Shown: positions 41,601 to 54,669 of the stretch, in pieces
Position numbering within the stretch: the stretch's first letter is position 1
Layout: every line of letters begins with the position of its first letter
NCBI GenBank assembly: GCA_015657535.1
Contig: JADHZB010001772.1
Location: 27,593 to 91,592, forward strand
Length of the DNA stretch: 64,000 nucleotides
Direction: 5' to 3'
Source: Nephromyces sp. MM_2019
Taxonomy: Eukaryota > Apicomplexa > Aconoidasida > Nephromycida
Made by a program: the position numbers and the translations under genes
The notes under the pieces: generated by a model
The model's database searches: none
The model's input: the letters and a program-made list of their open reading frames with translations, nothing else
Told to the model about the DNA's origin: nothing

Positions 41601-44600
41601 ATTTCTTTATGGCTTTTTAGGGCTGAAATTAAGCCAATTTGTGTGGTTTCGGTTGAATTTGCTACGGCATGATTTTCTCGCTCATAAATTACAGTTTCCA
41701 GTGAAAAGGTCTTAGAAAGCATTGGAACAGTTTGCCCAAGTCCTGACCCATCACTAGCTAAGACCATTACTCTATCAGGTGTATACGCTTATTAGTAAGA
41801 TTTTAAGAGTTTTCTCTTCAAAATCTACTAACCTTAGGGGTGGTAGGCCATTACTTTGGAGCTCAGAAAACTTATCTATTTCATTAAAAAAATTATAAGC
41901 TCGGTCACTAGATGAGATTAAATACTTGTATCCATTAGCTAAAATTGTGAATTCTTTATCTCCTGGCAAGAGCCAGTTGTCATACAATAATGAATATGGG
42001 CAAAAGTGTCCAAAGCTTGAATAATTTGCATCAGCACTTGGACTGAATTCAGATTCTAAGTGCCTGTAAGCATTTTCTTCTATAGGATCTTTAGAGTCAA
42101 AACTCTACAAACCAATTTGATTGCTCAGAATTGAAGCCTACCTACCATTCATATTCATATTACCTAATTTAAATCGCTTACATAGTTTATATATTCGGAG
42201 GCTCTGACATAGGCAACTTGCTCCGACTCAAATAGTGGAAACAGTGGATCTATTATGTTTCTAAGATATTTAACAGCATCTGAGCTTGTGATTTCAATAG
42301 GTAGTGAAACTTGATGAATACCAACAAAAAATGAAATTTAAGACTTTTATAGTGTGTATAGTCTACCCTACTTATTTTGTTTTTAATATCATTTATTCTT
42401 TGATTATACTTCTCGAAGACACTTGAAAATGGGCAATAATCCTTTATAAATCTTCAAAATTGAAAAAATGCAGCAATTTCAATTATATAAATAGTTACTT
42501 CTATTTTTTAATTCATCTTACCTTTCCTCTCTATTCATATACTGATAATAGTCTGAATTACTAAACTGTTTTGGTCATTGATAAAACAATTAATGAGTTC
42601 TGAGCAGTTTTTAAAGTAATTTCTTTACTGTGAAAGCAATTGTTCTTCCAACTAAGCTGTTAACTGCCCGAGATAGAATTAGAGGATCAATGCTTTCATT
42701 GATTCCGGTAAAAATATATCCTTTAATATAGCTCCTATCAGCTTGCACGTTCACTTCATCAAAAGAGCTCTTGAGTTAATATTTGGATTGGGACTGAAAA
42801 GGTACTTACTTCTATCTATTTGAATTTTCTACTTACCACGTTCGTATTGAGATTTTTACTCCTAGCCATTTCCGATACTAAATTTATAACAATATCAGTA
42901 GCTAAAAAAATCAAAAAAATCCACAACTTACCAAAGGAACCATAATATCACAATTGCACAAAAAATTCACTAGATATAGAAACAATCTCAGACCAGTACA
43001 AAGTAAATTGAATTCTTACAGATACTTCCACCAGATTCGAGAGTTTTTATCGACTCCTTATCCAACTTGAAATCTTCGAACCCTTTATTTGAACTCACAG
43101 TCTCTTCATTCCTCTTATACTTATGTTTTTAAAAATATATAAATTTTACTAAGCTAAGTTAAATTAGTAATTGATTATATTACATTTTGAGTCGCTGAGA
43201 AGTAACCATATTCGATCAAATTTTCAATGTCTAAATGCCTCATGCCATAAAGTCTCGCCAATTTGCTAGCTAGGGTTTTTTTACCACTTCGAGGGGGTCC
43301 AATTATAACAAAATTCGTGTATTGAATGAATTCATTGCTTGCTTGGTGATAATGGAATGGTTGTTTTAAAAATTCTTTTAGATTCACATCGTTATATAGT
43401 AGAAACAACTGATTTCTGAACTCAACTGAGTATTCTAAGCTTCCTTGTTTGAAACTTTTGTCTTTTATTGCTGCTACAGGACAAATATTTTTCCAATTTG
43501 AACATACAACTAACTTTGTAGAATTAGAGGATATTGGCTTATGGTTTTGATTTGAATTAGGAGTCCTTTTAATTTCAACCCAATTTTCATTTTTATCTGC
43601 CAAAATAGGGTAGTGTGTGGACAAATTAGTTATTATAGATACATCTTTGGACAATTTGACGAGCAATGTTTTCGATATCTCATCCAATGTGAAACTCTTT
43701 TTTTTTATAATTATTGGATTTATATTATGTGATTTAACAATTTTAAGAACTTTGGAACAATTTGACTTTTGCTTTTTTAGCCTCGTTCGCAGTTTTTCCG
43801 GTATCCAGACAAGAAACTCTTTATTGAAATCCAATTGACTATTAATTCTCGGAACAATACTTATATTTGGATCAAAATCCTGATTTATTGATGCCATATC
43901 TACTTAGTTTGAAGCTTCTGAATGGCTTAATTCTCTTTACCTTTTGTATCAAATCTTTTATTAATTCCCCAAAATAACTCCTTGAATGTATGGTTATATC
44001 TTTCGATGATTCTAATCCATAGGATTTCCGGTACAAAGACAAAAATCTAAGATCAATAAATTTTGTTTAGCAATTGAAAGTAATCTTATTATAATTGAAT
44101 TAAACCCAAAGTTACCTTTTAGTTGAGAATTTTTCTTCTTTTACATCAACATCAATATATACTATGTTTTCAAGATAATAACTACTCTGTAGCTAAACAT
44201 ATAAATAAAGCTTCAATACTTAATTAATTTATTTTTAAAAATAAATGAACCTTATGTATTTCTTTTTCTCTCAAAAATTCAAAGCTTGGAAGCATGCTTG
44301 TATCAGCAAGAAAAACTTTAAGCAAGTCGTCTAGAAGCTATAATTATAAGTAAAAGCTATATTTATGAGAATGAAAAGTGTTGTAAGACATTAAGCCGAG
44401 ATACATTTTGTTCTTTCCCCATTTCACTAATTGGAAAGGTTAGAATACATCCTTTTTGAAAAGATAAGTGATCAGACAATATCTCAATCAGTATTGAAAA
44501 GGCTTCATCTATCTGGACTGCGCTACCCGATGTCAACTTGCTGAAAGCCTTGGTTGTCATGTTATCTCTTAATGTTGATTTTTCATTTAAAATTTGCTCT

Positions 44601-45043
44601 AATATATTTTCCAAGTCAAACCAAGCCAGCTTTAAGATACTAGCAATATTTAAAGCCAAATATCTTGTAACTATAAAAAGGACCCTATTAAGTAACAAAT
44701 TACAGAGCCCAATGTATGTTAATTCTCATTACTAGAAATAGAAGGTCCAATGAAGACAAGTATGGGAACTTGGTTCTCTTTTTGGATAAGATTCATATTG
44801 ATAGCAAATTTTGAAGAGCCTTTAATTTGTCTTTAAAAAATTTAATAGGATGAGCTTCAGAATTTTAATAGATTTATCAATAATGTCTTAGAAAGTCTAT
44901 CAGTTTAAAAATTCCCTGAGATCAGTTTGACTTTTTTTTGAATCCGGAGCATAAATCATGTATGGGATATAAGTATCTTCGTGAAGATTTTTTCTTGGTA
45001 AAAGGCACTTTATTGGAGTGTTAGCTTTTCTTGCAAAAACCCT
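38624..45043 (-). CDS. Multi-domain adenylate-kinase-like protein (AK9-like; 5' end unresolved)
   Basis: Many short exons on the minus strand read as repeated adenylate-kinase-like units, each a P-loop region, an LDGFP-like step and a CPV-type module. P-loop regions in order: FIGPSIS (44.77 kb, no GK), IIGPPRSGKKTLASKLA (43.28 kb, intact GxxxxGK[KT]), ASDGSGLGQT (41.74 kb, no Lys) and FSGENSANSHK (40.64 kb, degenerate). CPV-type modules: KNICPVAAIKDKSFKQG (43.49 kb) and FGHFCPYSLLYDNWLLPG (41.98 kb). RGWVLEGFPHD (40.33 kb) and GCILTFPIS (44.43 kb) match the LDGFP step. The last exons end NLNQEHVH at 38624. This layout matches the AK9 (AKD1) family, nucleoside mono/diphosphate kinases often linked with cilia and flagella. 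Only the second unit looks able to bind nucleotide normally. Exons are best resolved at 43897-43175, 41767-41531, 41515-41198, 41142-40834 and 40800-40411 (approximate ends); the first exon is not found. Confidence 0.78.
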
Positions 45044-45896
45044 ACAAGATTGAGTTAAAAAGTAACCTGATCTTATGCTAATTTAAAGGTCATTTTAATT
45101 ATTTCTATAAATCTAATTCTTGTTGACTTTTTTATTTTTGAAACAATTTAATCTTCAGAAACAAAACATCCCATTAGGTGCGGAACAATAACAATTTACT
45201 TTATTTTTAATTCTATATTCATCGTCGATGAAATTAAATAATACAATGTTTATCAAGTTTAATATGAAAAATCCCAAAATATTTCTGATTTCAAAGTATC
45301 AATTATTTATACAATTAATTTACAATTGTGAACTAGCAGGTCTTGGTAGCTATAATAATTCCATTGGGGCCAATAATATTTTTCTAATTCCTTAAACTTT
45401 TGTGGCCCTTAAATTTATAACTACTTTAGTGATATTGATTTGAGCCTAATAAAGGCCAGATAATTATTAAAATTTTTAAAAATAAAGATTCTAGATCTAA
45501 CTTATTGTTATCTTCAGATACATTTGATTAAACATTCAAAGTAAAAAGTACCAACATCATACTGAATAAAACAAACCTTCTAAAGATAAAGTGATTTATA
45601 ATAAATAAATTTATTCAAAAATTGTAGAGCTGTGGTTTTCGCTTTTCTAATAAAATTATGCTTTGCCTTAATTCATTAAAGAGTTGATAAAATTTTACAA
45701 TTATTAAGAGAGCTTCACAGTATTACTATATTGTTTAGACATTAATTTATATTTGCAACTAGTTTTAGAATCAGTGATTTATTTATAATGTTAATTAAAC
45801 ATGTTAATTGAGCAAACTGAATTTTTTTTTATTTCGACCGAAATTACATTTTTACAATAAAAAGAAAAATAATATTTTAGAGCTGGAAAATATGAA
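45044..45896. other. AT-rich spacer
   Basis: No supported gene. The missing 5' exon(s) of the AK9-like gene could lie here. A plus-strand open frame of 138 codons (45808-46224) overlaps the small minus-strand gene and is judged its shadow. Confidence 0.5.
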
Positions 45897-46232
45897 TTAT
45901 ACGTTGAAATTTTGCTTCAGCTTTAATGACTCAAGGTTTTGTCTTTCTTCATTAAGTAATAAATTAGAGATAACCTATAATTCATTGTTTTTGATTTTGA
46001 TTTTTAAACATTCGAATCAAATCTCATTAAATTCTACCTTTTTAAGAGCATTTGAAGTGAAATCAAATTTACGATTCCATATATCTTTGCTTGAAAAAGA
46101 GCTATTTTCAAAAGTAAGATATGTTTCAAAGCTTGATAACTCTTTTGTGGACTCTTTTGACTTTTGTATAGGTTCGATGACTTCCTTATTTACTAATGAT
46201 AATAAAATCCTGCTCAGTCTATAAAAAAGCAT
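45897..46232 (-). CDS. Unknown 90-residue protein, two exons
   Basis: Not recognised. ATG at 46232 opens MLFYRLSRILLSLVNKEVIE; the first exon ends at 46038 (65 codons) with donor GTAGAA. A 63-base intron ends ATTATAG, and the second exon 45974-45897 adds 25 codons and a stop (ends LKLKQNFNV). Both exons are whole numbers of codons. The N-terminus is hydrophobic with Arg residues and few acids, as in mitochondrial presequences; the rest is Ser/Lys/Glu-rich. The start codon is only 32 bases downstream of the adenylyl cyclase stop, so the two could share a transcript or this could be an alternative 3' part of that gene. The opposite strand is also open across most of this stretch, so the strand assignment rests on the clean splice model. 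Confidence 0.45.
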
Positions 46233-46264
46233 CGTTAAGTGAGATTTAAAGGATTTATTTTGTA

Positions 46265-49200
46265 TTACTTCTCTTTAGCAGGAGGATTAGGTAGAACTGA
46301 AAATATTTCTTGTGGAGAGAAACTATTGTTATAAATAGTCGCCACTTTAGCTATTTGTTGCTCTTCTGGCTTCAGTCTTTCTATTTTGAACATATTGTGG
46401 GCAATCTAACAAAGAGATTTCGATATATCATAGACTTTTGAATTATTAAATTTATAGCTTACAACTTCTGGAATCAACTCTAAGCCTGAGTAATTTGCAC
46501 AAATGCTAGTTTTATGTCTTTTATGAATATCTAAATCTTCATCATGCCCTTTTATTCTGTCTTTATCCTTTATTTTGGTTGCTAATCTGTCAATATTGTG
46601 CGCATATATGTCTATGTATTTTTAATTTAGCTTTCCTTATTACAGTGGAGATTCTTCGTGAATAGGTGGAAGCATATGACTTTCTAGTTTTTCATATCTC
46701 GAGTTAATCCTTGTGGCATTATCGCTTTGTGGTTCATCTTTTATCGCTAACTCTAATTTGTTAGAATTATTTTCACTACTAACAAGCATTTCACTATCAG
46801 GTTCCAGTTCAAGTTTTAAAATTTCTTTTTCTAGTAGGTCTTTCACAATAAGATAGGCAAGTTTAGGTAGTCCTATGAAGAATATTTTAATATCTCGAAA
46901 TTTTACAAAAAATGAACAATCAATATTGAAACCTGATGATGCTTGGTAAATGTTTTCTAGTAGATCAGTTGGTAAGCAAGAGACTAGTTTAAACGAATGT
47001 ATGATAAAGTTTGAAAGTTCTTCACGGTTCATTTTACCTGAATTGAAATATTAAAAATGAAATGCGAGAATAATTTGGACTCATATATATAATGCCATTT
47101 ACACATCTCAACATAGGATTCGCATGACAGCGCCATTTCTTTAATTTTCCTTTGCTCCTTAATATTTTCACTGATATCGCTGAACAATTATGTTTTTAAC
47201 AAACTTTTATTATGCTAAGATATTTTCCTTTTGTTTATTACCTACAAATCAATACAAAAGTCAAAGGCTTTATAGTGTCCTCAATAGGTGGGATACAAAG
47301 TTTGCTTTTAGAATTATGAGGAAGTGTATTCTCGCCGCCTTTACACCATACACACATCCTGCAATGGCTCCTTCTCCAGTTTTTAATCAACTCTATATAT
47401 TTGTTGATTTTTTGTTTCCTCCTCATCATCGCAAGAGCTGCTACCTCCGAGGATATTTTCCATGACTCGTTATCCATCTGTTAGAGTTTAAGTTTTAACA
47501 TGGTCATTAATTACAAAGTGGGAACATTCACTTTCAAATATCTATTTATAACCTCAGCAAATATGGAAGTCCCAGATTTGACGTGGAGAATTATTAGAGT
47601 GTTTTCAAAACGAGTAAATTTGTCTATAATAGAAGTTATCATTGGTATAATTTCTTTTGTAGCCTTTGGTGAAGAATAGTTAAATCCTTGATCAGGCTCT
47701 ACCGTTACGCTAGTTTTTTCATAAGATGACCTAATTTGGTAAATTTATCTTAGTAAAATCCAAGGGCTGAGTAGTTTTTAAGACTTCTAGTTACTAAATT
47801 AAACTATTATTATTGAGTAAGAAGTTTCAATAAGTTACCAAATATGATTTAGATTCATACAACTTCGGTATTTCAAGCTTTTGTTTTTGCCAAATATGAA
47901 GGGGCTTTCTATGTTTTTTTGATTTAACCTTTTAGCTTCTTCGATGTTATAATAAAAATTGTCCTCATGGTAATCATCTTGCAACTTTAGGCCTCTAATC
48001 ACGGGACTTAGTAATTTCAGCTTCCTATGGGAAAAATAGTGTAGACTTTCATAATTTTTTTTTTTACTTTTTACCAGTGATATTTTGGATGCAGTAATTC
48101 TTTAACGCTTGAAATTATTGAGTTGTCTTTTGCTACCCTTGAAAGACCTCGCAATTCTCGACTTGTAGATGTTTTCCAGTTCTAAATTTATGTTTCAATA
48201 GGATTTATAATATAAATCGTAAAATTAATTAATTGGCTATGTATCTCTAAAGCTACCTCGACTACTTCGGTGCAGAGTTTTTGCCAAGCAAATAGTGGAA
48301 TATTTCCAATATTTACATGGATAGAATCAGGCATATTACTAACTTCAAACACTTTCAATTCCATATTTTTGCCTATCCTATTTATGATACTAGAAATTTC
48401 TCCACTACCCATATTGAAAGAGCCCTTAACGACTATTACACCACCAGAGTTCTCCAATGAGTGAATAATAGGTAATAATGGTTCAGCCCTGAACTTGAAA
48501 TGCAAACTATATTCACGAACTTTTAAGTTGTTCAGTCTTAATTTTACCATTCATGAGCAAACAAAGGTCCACAAGGCACAAAGTAATCCAAAGGTGGTTT
48601 ATACATGTGATTATTAAGTTCTTTTATGTTAAGCTTAAAGTCGAACATACGCCAAATAGTTTTAGCATATTTCCAATTTGGCCAACTTGATAAAGGATGC
48701 TGAAAAGATTTAAAGTTGTATATATATATTATCTTTCACTTTGTTAACTCTTTGAATTTTATTTAATCATTACAAGTTGACTATTTTTATTGCTATTCGC
48801 GGCTCTTTTAGAAGGATCGATTGGTTGATATAAATTTACTGCAGTGGCTTTTCCTTTAACCATTACTGGAGGGAATTCTATGTAATTAATCACATTGTGT
48901 GATTCTCGATAAGTGTTACTGAACAAAAATGCAGTAATATAAAAAAGTATAGTCTCAAGGTTTAAGATGATAACATGTTAATTTTGAATTGTTCAGACCT
49001 ATCTACTAATATTTGTCGGTACTCTGCTTTAGACATTAATCTAGCTGCCAGATTTACATAATCACCGAGCGCGGTAAACTCCTTTCTGTGACTGTTGCCT
49101 AGCATCTTGAGATATTGTTTTTTATCAATTTTTAAAGTTAAACATGCTTTAAGCATAGACAAATTTCTATAATACACTTACTCCACACCAAACTGTGCCA

Positions 49201-51625
49201 CTTGTAATACCTATTCCAGCATCAAGACCTAGGGTTTTAATACCATCCATAATTCTTAAAGCGGCCATTACAGCTATATCCATAGTCAATGATATAACTA
49301 CTTTTTTATTAAACTTGGATTTTTCCAAACCTCTTGTTGGGTCATCAAGGTGGTAGACTGGTGGAGTACCAAAAGCGATTAGTAAAAGTACACCTTTATC
49401 GTCTACCAAAAACTTGTTGACTGATCCTTCCTAATTAATTATTAAATTTTTTGGAAAACTTCCATTTTTGAAATTTGAAATTTAGTGATGAATTGAATTG
49501 CTTTTGTGAAATTATTATACAAAAAATGACAGACCAACCATTGTATAAGCAGCTCGCTGTGTCATTTTCATTAAAATATGAGCAGTTGCACTTCCCTTTT
49601 TTGTTGATACATCTAAACCTCGAACTCCAACGAAAATTATACTTACCTGAGGCAATTTTGAATATTAAGCTACGCTAAAGTATCCTATGTGGGTTTAAGA
49701 AAATCTAAGTAGTATGATAACCCGTCTAAGCTCATCAGAAAAGCTTTTATAGCCAGAAATTAATCGCTTAAATACTGCTGGAGGAATATATCTGAAAATT
49801 AGATAGACTCCAATATATGAAACATAATTTTAAACTTTTTTTTAATAAAATATAATACATCTAAGAAAATCAGTTTTCTCACAAATCCAACCTTTTCATT
49901 AAATTCATATTTAACTTCGAGTTTGGGAAGGGAGCTAGCTCTGGTGGTGGCCGAAGCTGGTTGTCTCGTGATAGCTTAATAACTTTATAATATTTATGAC
50001 TATTTAGGTCAGTAGAAATCAAGCTGTTGGATTGTGGTACTTCAAGTATCTCAACATCTAGGAAATCCGAAAGTGATTCATATATTGAGTGTGATATGAC
50101 TGTTTCACCTATAAGTTTGCACGTATGTAGTGGTTCTTTTAGATGCAACATTTTGCTTTATAAAAATTTAACCAGATTTAGCCAAAGGCTCGGCAATAGC
50201 TATTTCAGAAAGCGGTTTGCCAGCAACCACATATTCCCATCTATCCATAACTCCTCCTACCTTAATTTTTAACCCAAATTTTTATTAGGCTTTTATATAT
50301 CATAAAGTGGTAACATATTAATTGCTTCTAATAGAACCTGTAAAATCGTAACTTTTCCATATCCTATCCCAATATGAAGCTCAAGATGCTTTCCCTCAAC
50401 AGGAGTAGGAAAATTATTTAAAGCTTTATGAAGCTCATTTGTGCATTGTAAAGCAAGTTTACAAGAAGATACTCGATCAATTTTATAGTCAGACTCTTTA
50501 TTCATCATTGTATTTTAATTAATAGATTGAGAGATTGTATGAGTATTTAATAATATAATACTTTATTATAACCTTTTCTTGTTATTGAAATTTGATTATC
50601 TCCAAGCATTTCATCATCGACAGGCCATACAACAGTAACGGCATCACCAGAGAATTTTATAATATCACCACCCCATTTCCTTATTATTCTTATTAAGGGA
50701 TCGAAAAAACTATTCACACACTACATTATTCAATTTAATATGTAAATAGACTCTTAGAGAGTTGATATAGGATTTATATAAGATTAAAATCTACAAAGGT
50801 TAGCTTTGCTTACTATTGTAAGCGATTAAATATTAAAACACTTACTTCTCCCAAGAGTTCAGCACCATTAGGCTCTAAACCCAATGCCTCTGTAAGAGAG
50901 GTGAATCCACTGGCATCACAGAAAGCCTATTAAAAGAATTTTGGCTTTTTAATACTAAGATTTAAAAGAAAGCAGCATTTGAGACTAATTTCTCAAAGGA
51001 AACAACTAGGTAATATGGTGCTTGTTTAAAAGTAATTTTTCAAATTGTGCCTGAAATTCTCACTACTGTAGCTGGAAAATCATCTATGATAATGTCAAAA
51101 TCAGCAGAGTAACTAATTTTTTCATCATAAATAGACTCAAGGACGGTGCGAGGTATAAATGGGATAAATTCAGATTTCTCAATATTTTCGTCTGAAACCT
51201 TATCCACTTTTCCTTGTCGATTTTTTCTATTTTGCTGAGCTATGTTGTCAACTCTTCTTTCAAATTGAAGTGCAAACCATCTCCAGTCCTGCACTTCTTC
51301 TCTTTCATCATCCTTAATTGTTTTAATTCATTAAGAACAATTGTGATTTATATAAGGTTTGTCAAAAATTCTATATATGATGTATCTGATTTTTATTTTT
51401 ATTCCTAACCTCACTTAGATCAAGATCGATTGTACTTGAACCATCTAATGAATTAAATAAAAAATGTGAACGGTTAAGCAAAGAGTGCAGCTTAGGAAAG
51501 TTCCAAAATGATTTTATAGAAGTTGAAGTGTGCCTTATACCAAAACTTGAAATCCTATTAGAATGTTTTCTAATTTTAGAATCCACCATCTCATTATTAT
51601 TTCTGTCTTTGTAGTCGATATCCAT
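46265..51625 (-). CDS. Adenylyl cyclase, soluble (AC-beta/ADCY10-like)
   Basis: Converts ATP to cAMP. Two class III cyclase domains are recognisable. C1 has CDASGFTSLTEALG (first metal Asp, about 50.9 kb), WGGDIIKFSGDAVTVVWPV (second metal Asp, 50.65 kb) and ELHIGIGYGKV (50.38 kb). C2 has SVNKFLVDDKGVLLLIAFG (49.4 kb), AGIGITSGTVWCG (49.2 kb) and FTALGDYVNLAARLM (49.05 kb), which holds the transition-state Asn and Arg. Both domains thus look catalytically competent as a pair. A sAC-type NTPase region follows: GGVIVVKGSFNMGSG with a degenerate Walker A (48.4 kb), NIPLFAWQKL, then DNESWKIS (47.47 kb). The C-terminus continues through 47032-46640 to NPPAKEK and a stop at 46265. No transmembrane segment is seen, as expected for the soluble type. 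About 20 short exons; the N-terminal start (51625 or an upstream exon ending SESSHENNN) is uncertain. Confidence 0.9.
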
Positions 51626-52691
51626 GTTATTATTTTCATGAGAACTCTCCGAAACTTAAAAAATATGGTTACACAAGGTATCTATCTACTAGGGATTATA
51701 TAATAACAAGGGTTGTATCTAATTCTGTAAATAGATAAATATTATGAGCTCCAAAAGTTGGATTGTAACATCAAAGCAACCGTAATTTTGAATATATTAC
51801 AGTTTTTAGCTTTTAATTCTCTATTTTACAGATTGAAGTCTAGTTTTACAAATTGGTAAACATGTAAGATTGATTATAAATTTACTTTTTCTAGATTTAG
51901 AGAATTAGAGAATTAAAAGGCTTGAAAAAATTAAAAATATTGTCAATAATTTTTGTTTAAATTATATTGTATCTTATTTAAGGAGTGATGCATAAGCTTT
52001 AATCCAAGGTTTTATCGAGTCTACCTCAGGTTAAAAGCATTCAAGTAATTTATTTGAATATAGTATCATAGCTATTGATTCTAAAAGTGTGATGATTACA
52101 TTTTACTTCTCCTAATGGACTACTATGATAGTTTAACTTCAATTAAATTGTGAGAAAGGAAAAATTCAAAACTAATAATGTTTTGTTTAAATATGTAAAT
52201 TATCTGAAATAACATTTTGAAACTTATTTCTGTTGTTTTCAAACATATTAAATCTTGATCTTGAGCAATTGTCATTTTCGCTTGAGTAAACTCGGTCTGA
52301 GAGATCACTTAACAAATGCTAAAAAGCTACTCAAACTACTGACAAGAAGCAACAAATTGATATAATAATTGAATTCTACATAATGCTCTGGTAAAACTCG
52401 AGCAAACACGAGTTTCATTTTTTGCTATACAACTTTTACAACAGACATTAAAATGTTTCTACCGCTCAAATTACCTTAATTTGATTTGCTTTATACTCCT
52501 AAAATATTTAACACGCTATATTCCCAACCCAGTTTACCTTTTGATCTCTTATTGAAAACAAACAATTTTCATAAAGATATACGTGCACACAAAGCATCTC
52601 TAAAATCAATTTAAAAGAATTTTTCTACTCACTTGCATATATTCAAACAATTAATAAGAAATTTGTAGACTCTAGTATCAAGAGGCATCTG
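51626..52691. promoter_or_regulatory. Divergent intergenic region
   Basis: AT-rich region of about 1.07 kb between the divergently transcribed adenylyl cyclase (minus) and citrate synthase family gene (plus). It should hold both promoters, but no specific element is recognised. Confidence 0.4.
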
Positions 52692-54669
52692 ATGAATACT
52701 TCATTCAAATTTTTTTCCTCTGGAATTCCTAAAAAGAAATTTCTACTAAAGGACCAATATAGATATTATTCTATTCATAAATTTTATCCCAATTACCATT
52801 TTAACTTGTTTAAAAATTATCTGAGGAGCTCAAATCTCAGTTTCCAAAGACCCCAAACAAGAGCACATTTGTCCACTATGAATTCTAAGGAAGCCAAAAG
52901 TGATGCCCCACAGTACTCTCAAGGACTAGCAGGAGTAGTCGCTGGACAGTCTGCAATTGCCACCGTCGGCTTGAATGGTGTTGGTGAGTTGATAAACCTA
53001 CCTAATACTGCAAAATTTCCATAACCAGAAAATTTAAAGATTTTCTTATAATAGGGCCTCAATTACTGTTTAATTTTCCATCTCAGGTTTGAATTACAGG
53101 GGATATTCAATTGAAGATCTTTCAAAATACTGTAGCTTTGAAGAGGTGGCATATTTACTTTTCTATGGCGACCTTCCTGATAAGAATCAGTTCGATGAAT
53201 TTAGCAAGATGATAGCTTCTCAGAGGGCTCTTCCTGAAGCTCTGAAAAGGATGCTTGAGCTAATACCTTCAACAGCTCATCCTATGGTTAGAAATCAAAA
53301 ACTACTTTAAGATAATAATATTACTATTAGAATCAGATAAAATTTATAAGAAATTCATAAACTTTTCATGAAGGATGTAATGAAAACAGGGTGCTCTTTC
53401 CTTGGGACAATTGAACCGGAAACTGATCCTAAATCACAACAGATTAACGTAAGCACCTAATAGGAAGCACATAAGTTGCAAAATCTCTTTTCTGAACATT
53501 TTAGATTTCAATTAGGCTATTGGGGCAATTTTCATCAATGTTACTTTACTGGTATCACTTTTCACATTTTGGGGTAAAAATCAACGAAGTTACATCTATT
53601 GAGGACTCGGTTGCTGACCACTTCATAAAATTGCTAAATAATAACCCCAACATGAAGGTAAAAACAAAATTCAATACCATACTTCTGAATTATATGCTAT
53701 AAAATTTTTAGGTGGATCCTCTCATAAGTAAAACTATGAACGTCTCACTAATTCTTTATGCCGAACATGATTTCAATGGTATAATTTCAAATCTTAAACT
53801 CTTGTTTATTTACGTATTATAATTGAATGATTGTATAATTTTAGCATCAACATTTGCTTCAAGAGTTACTGCTGCTACATTATCGGACTTCCATTCTTCA
53901 ATTGTATCTGCCATTGGAACACTTAAAGGCCCCCTCCATGGTGGTGCTAATGAGGCGGCAATGTAAGCATAGAAAGGGTTTATGCTACCCCAGAACTCAT
54001 TCACATAGTATTTAAACCAACAGGGTTATGCTTGAAAATATGGAGTCCCCTCAAGATGCTAAAGAAAAGGTATATCAAATCACTTTTCAAAATTTTAAAC
54101 CCCAACTCATATAGACTCTTTGGTAATTTGCAAGGTTATGGAAATGTTCAGTAAGAAACAATTACTAATGGGATTTGGACATCGGTTATACAAAAAAGGT
54201 GACCCTAGATCACCCATTATAAAGGTTGGAATAATTTTAACTCACTTCAAATATACTTACTAACATGTTCCTTATTATTTATTTAGGAATATTCGCGGAA
54301 ATTATCGGAAACTTCTTTTGGTCAACCAGTTCTTTATAAGATCTCCACAATTGTCGAAGACCTTGTTGTATCTCAGAAAGGAATGTTTCCAAACCTCGAT
54401 TTTTACAGTGCTTCTGCCTACTCACAGTAATAATTACACTATTTTGAAACCTAAAATTAGTTTCTTAATTTATACTCATTTCAAGGTGTGGAATCCCAAC
54501 AAATTTTTTCACACCCATTTTTGTCCTTGCACGACTTACTGGCTGGGCTGCCCATATTTTTGAGCAGCGTCAAAATAATCGTCTCATAAGACCAATTTCT
54601 ATTTATATAGGACCCGACAATAAGGAATTTATCCCCATGTATAAGAGAGAGATGAAGCCTAAACATTAA
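52692..54669 (+). CDS. Citrate synthase family enzyme, 2-methylcitrate synthase (PrpC) type
   Basis: Condenses acetyl- or propionyl-CoA with oxaloacetate. Ten exons join in phase: 52692-52983, 53087-53286, 53374-53448, 53505-53657, 53712-53778, 53845-53962, 54024-54069, 54135-54224, 54287-54426 and 54486-54669. A leader of about 65 residues rich in Arg, Lys, Ser and aromatics, ending near RAHLSTMNS, fits mitochondrial import. The mature part starts [12 protein letters not shown]. Catalytic-site motifs are [26 protein letters not shown] and the C-terminal [18 protein letters not shown]. The blocks [28 protein letters not shown] and [20 protein letters not shown] match bacterial-type 2-methylcitrate synthases better than the GHAVLRKTDPR eukaryotic citrate synthases. 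It could act as the TCA citrate synthase, a methylcitrate-cycle enzyme, or both. Introns are short (about 50-115 bases) and AT-rich. Confidence 0.93.

Noticed and set aside
45808..46224. 138-codon plus-strand open frame
   Set aside because: Low-complexity Phe/Leu/Asn sequence; the minus strand gives a clean two-exon model over the same DNA.
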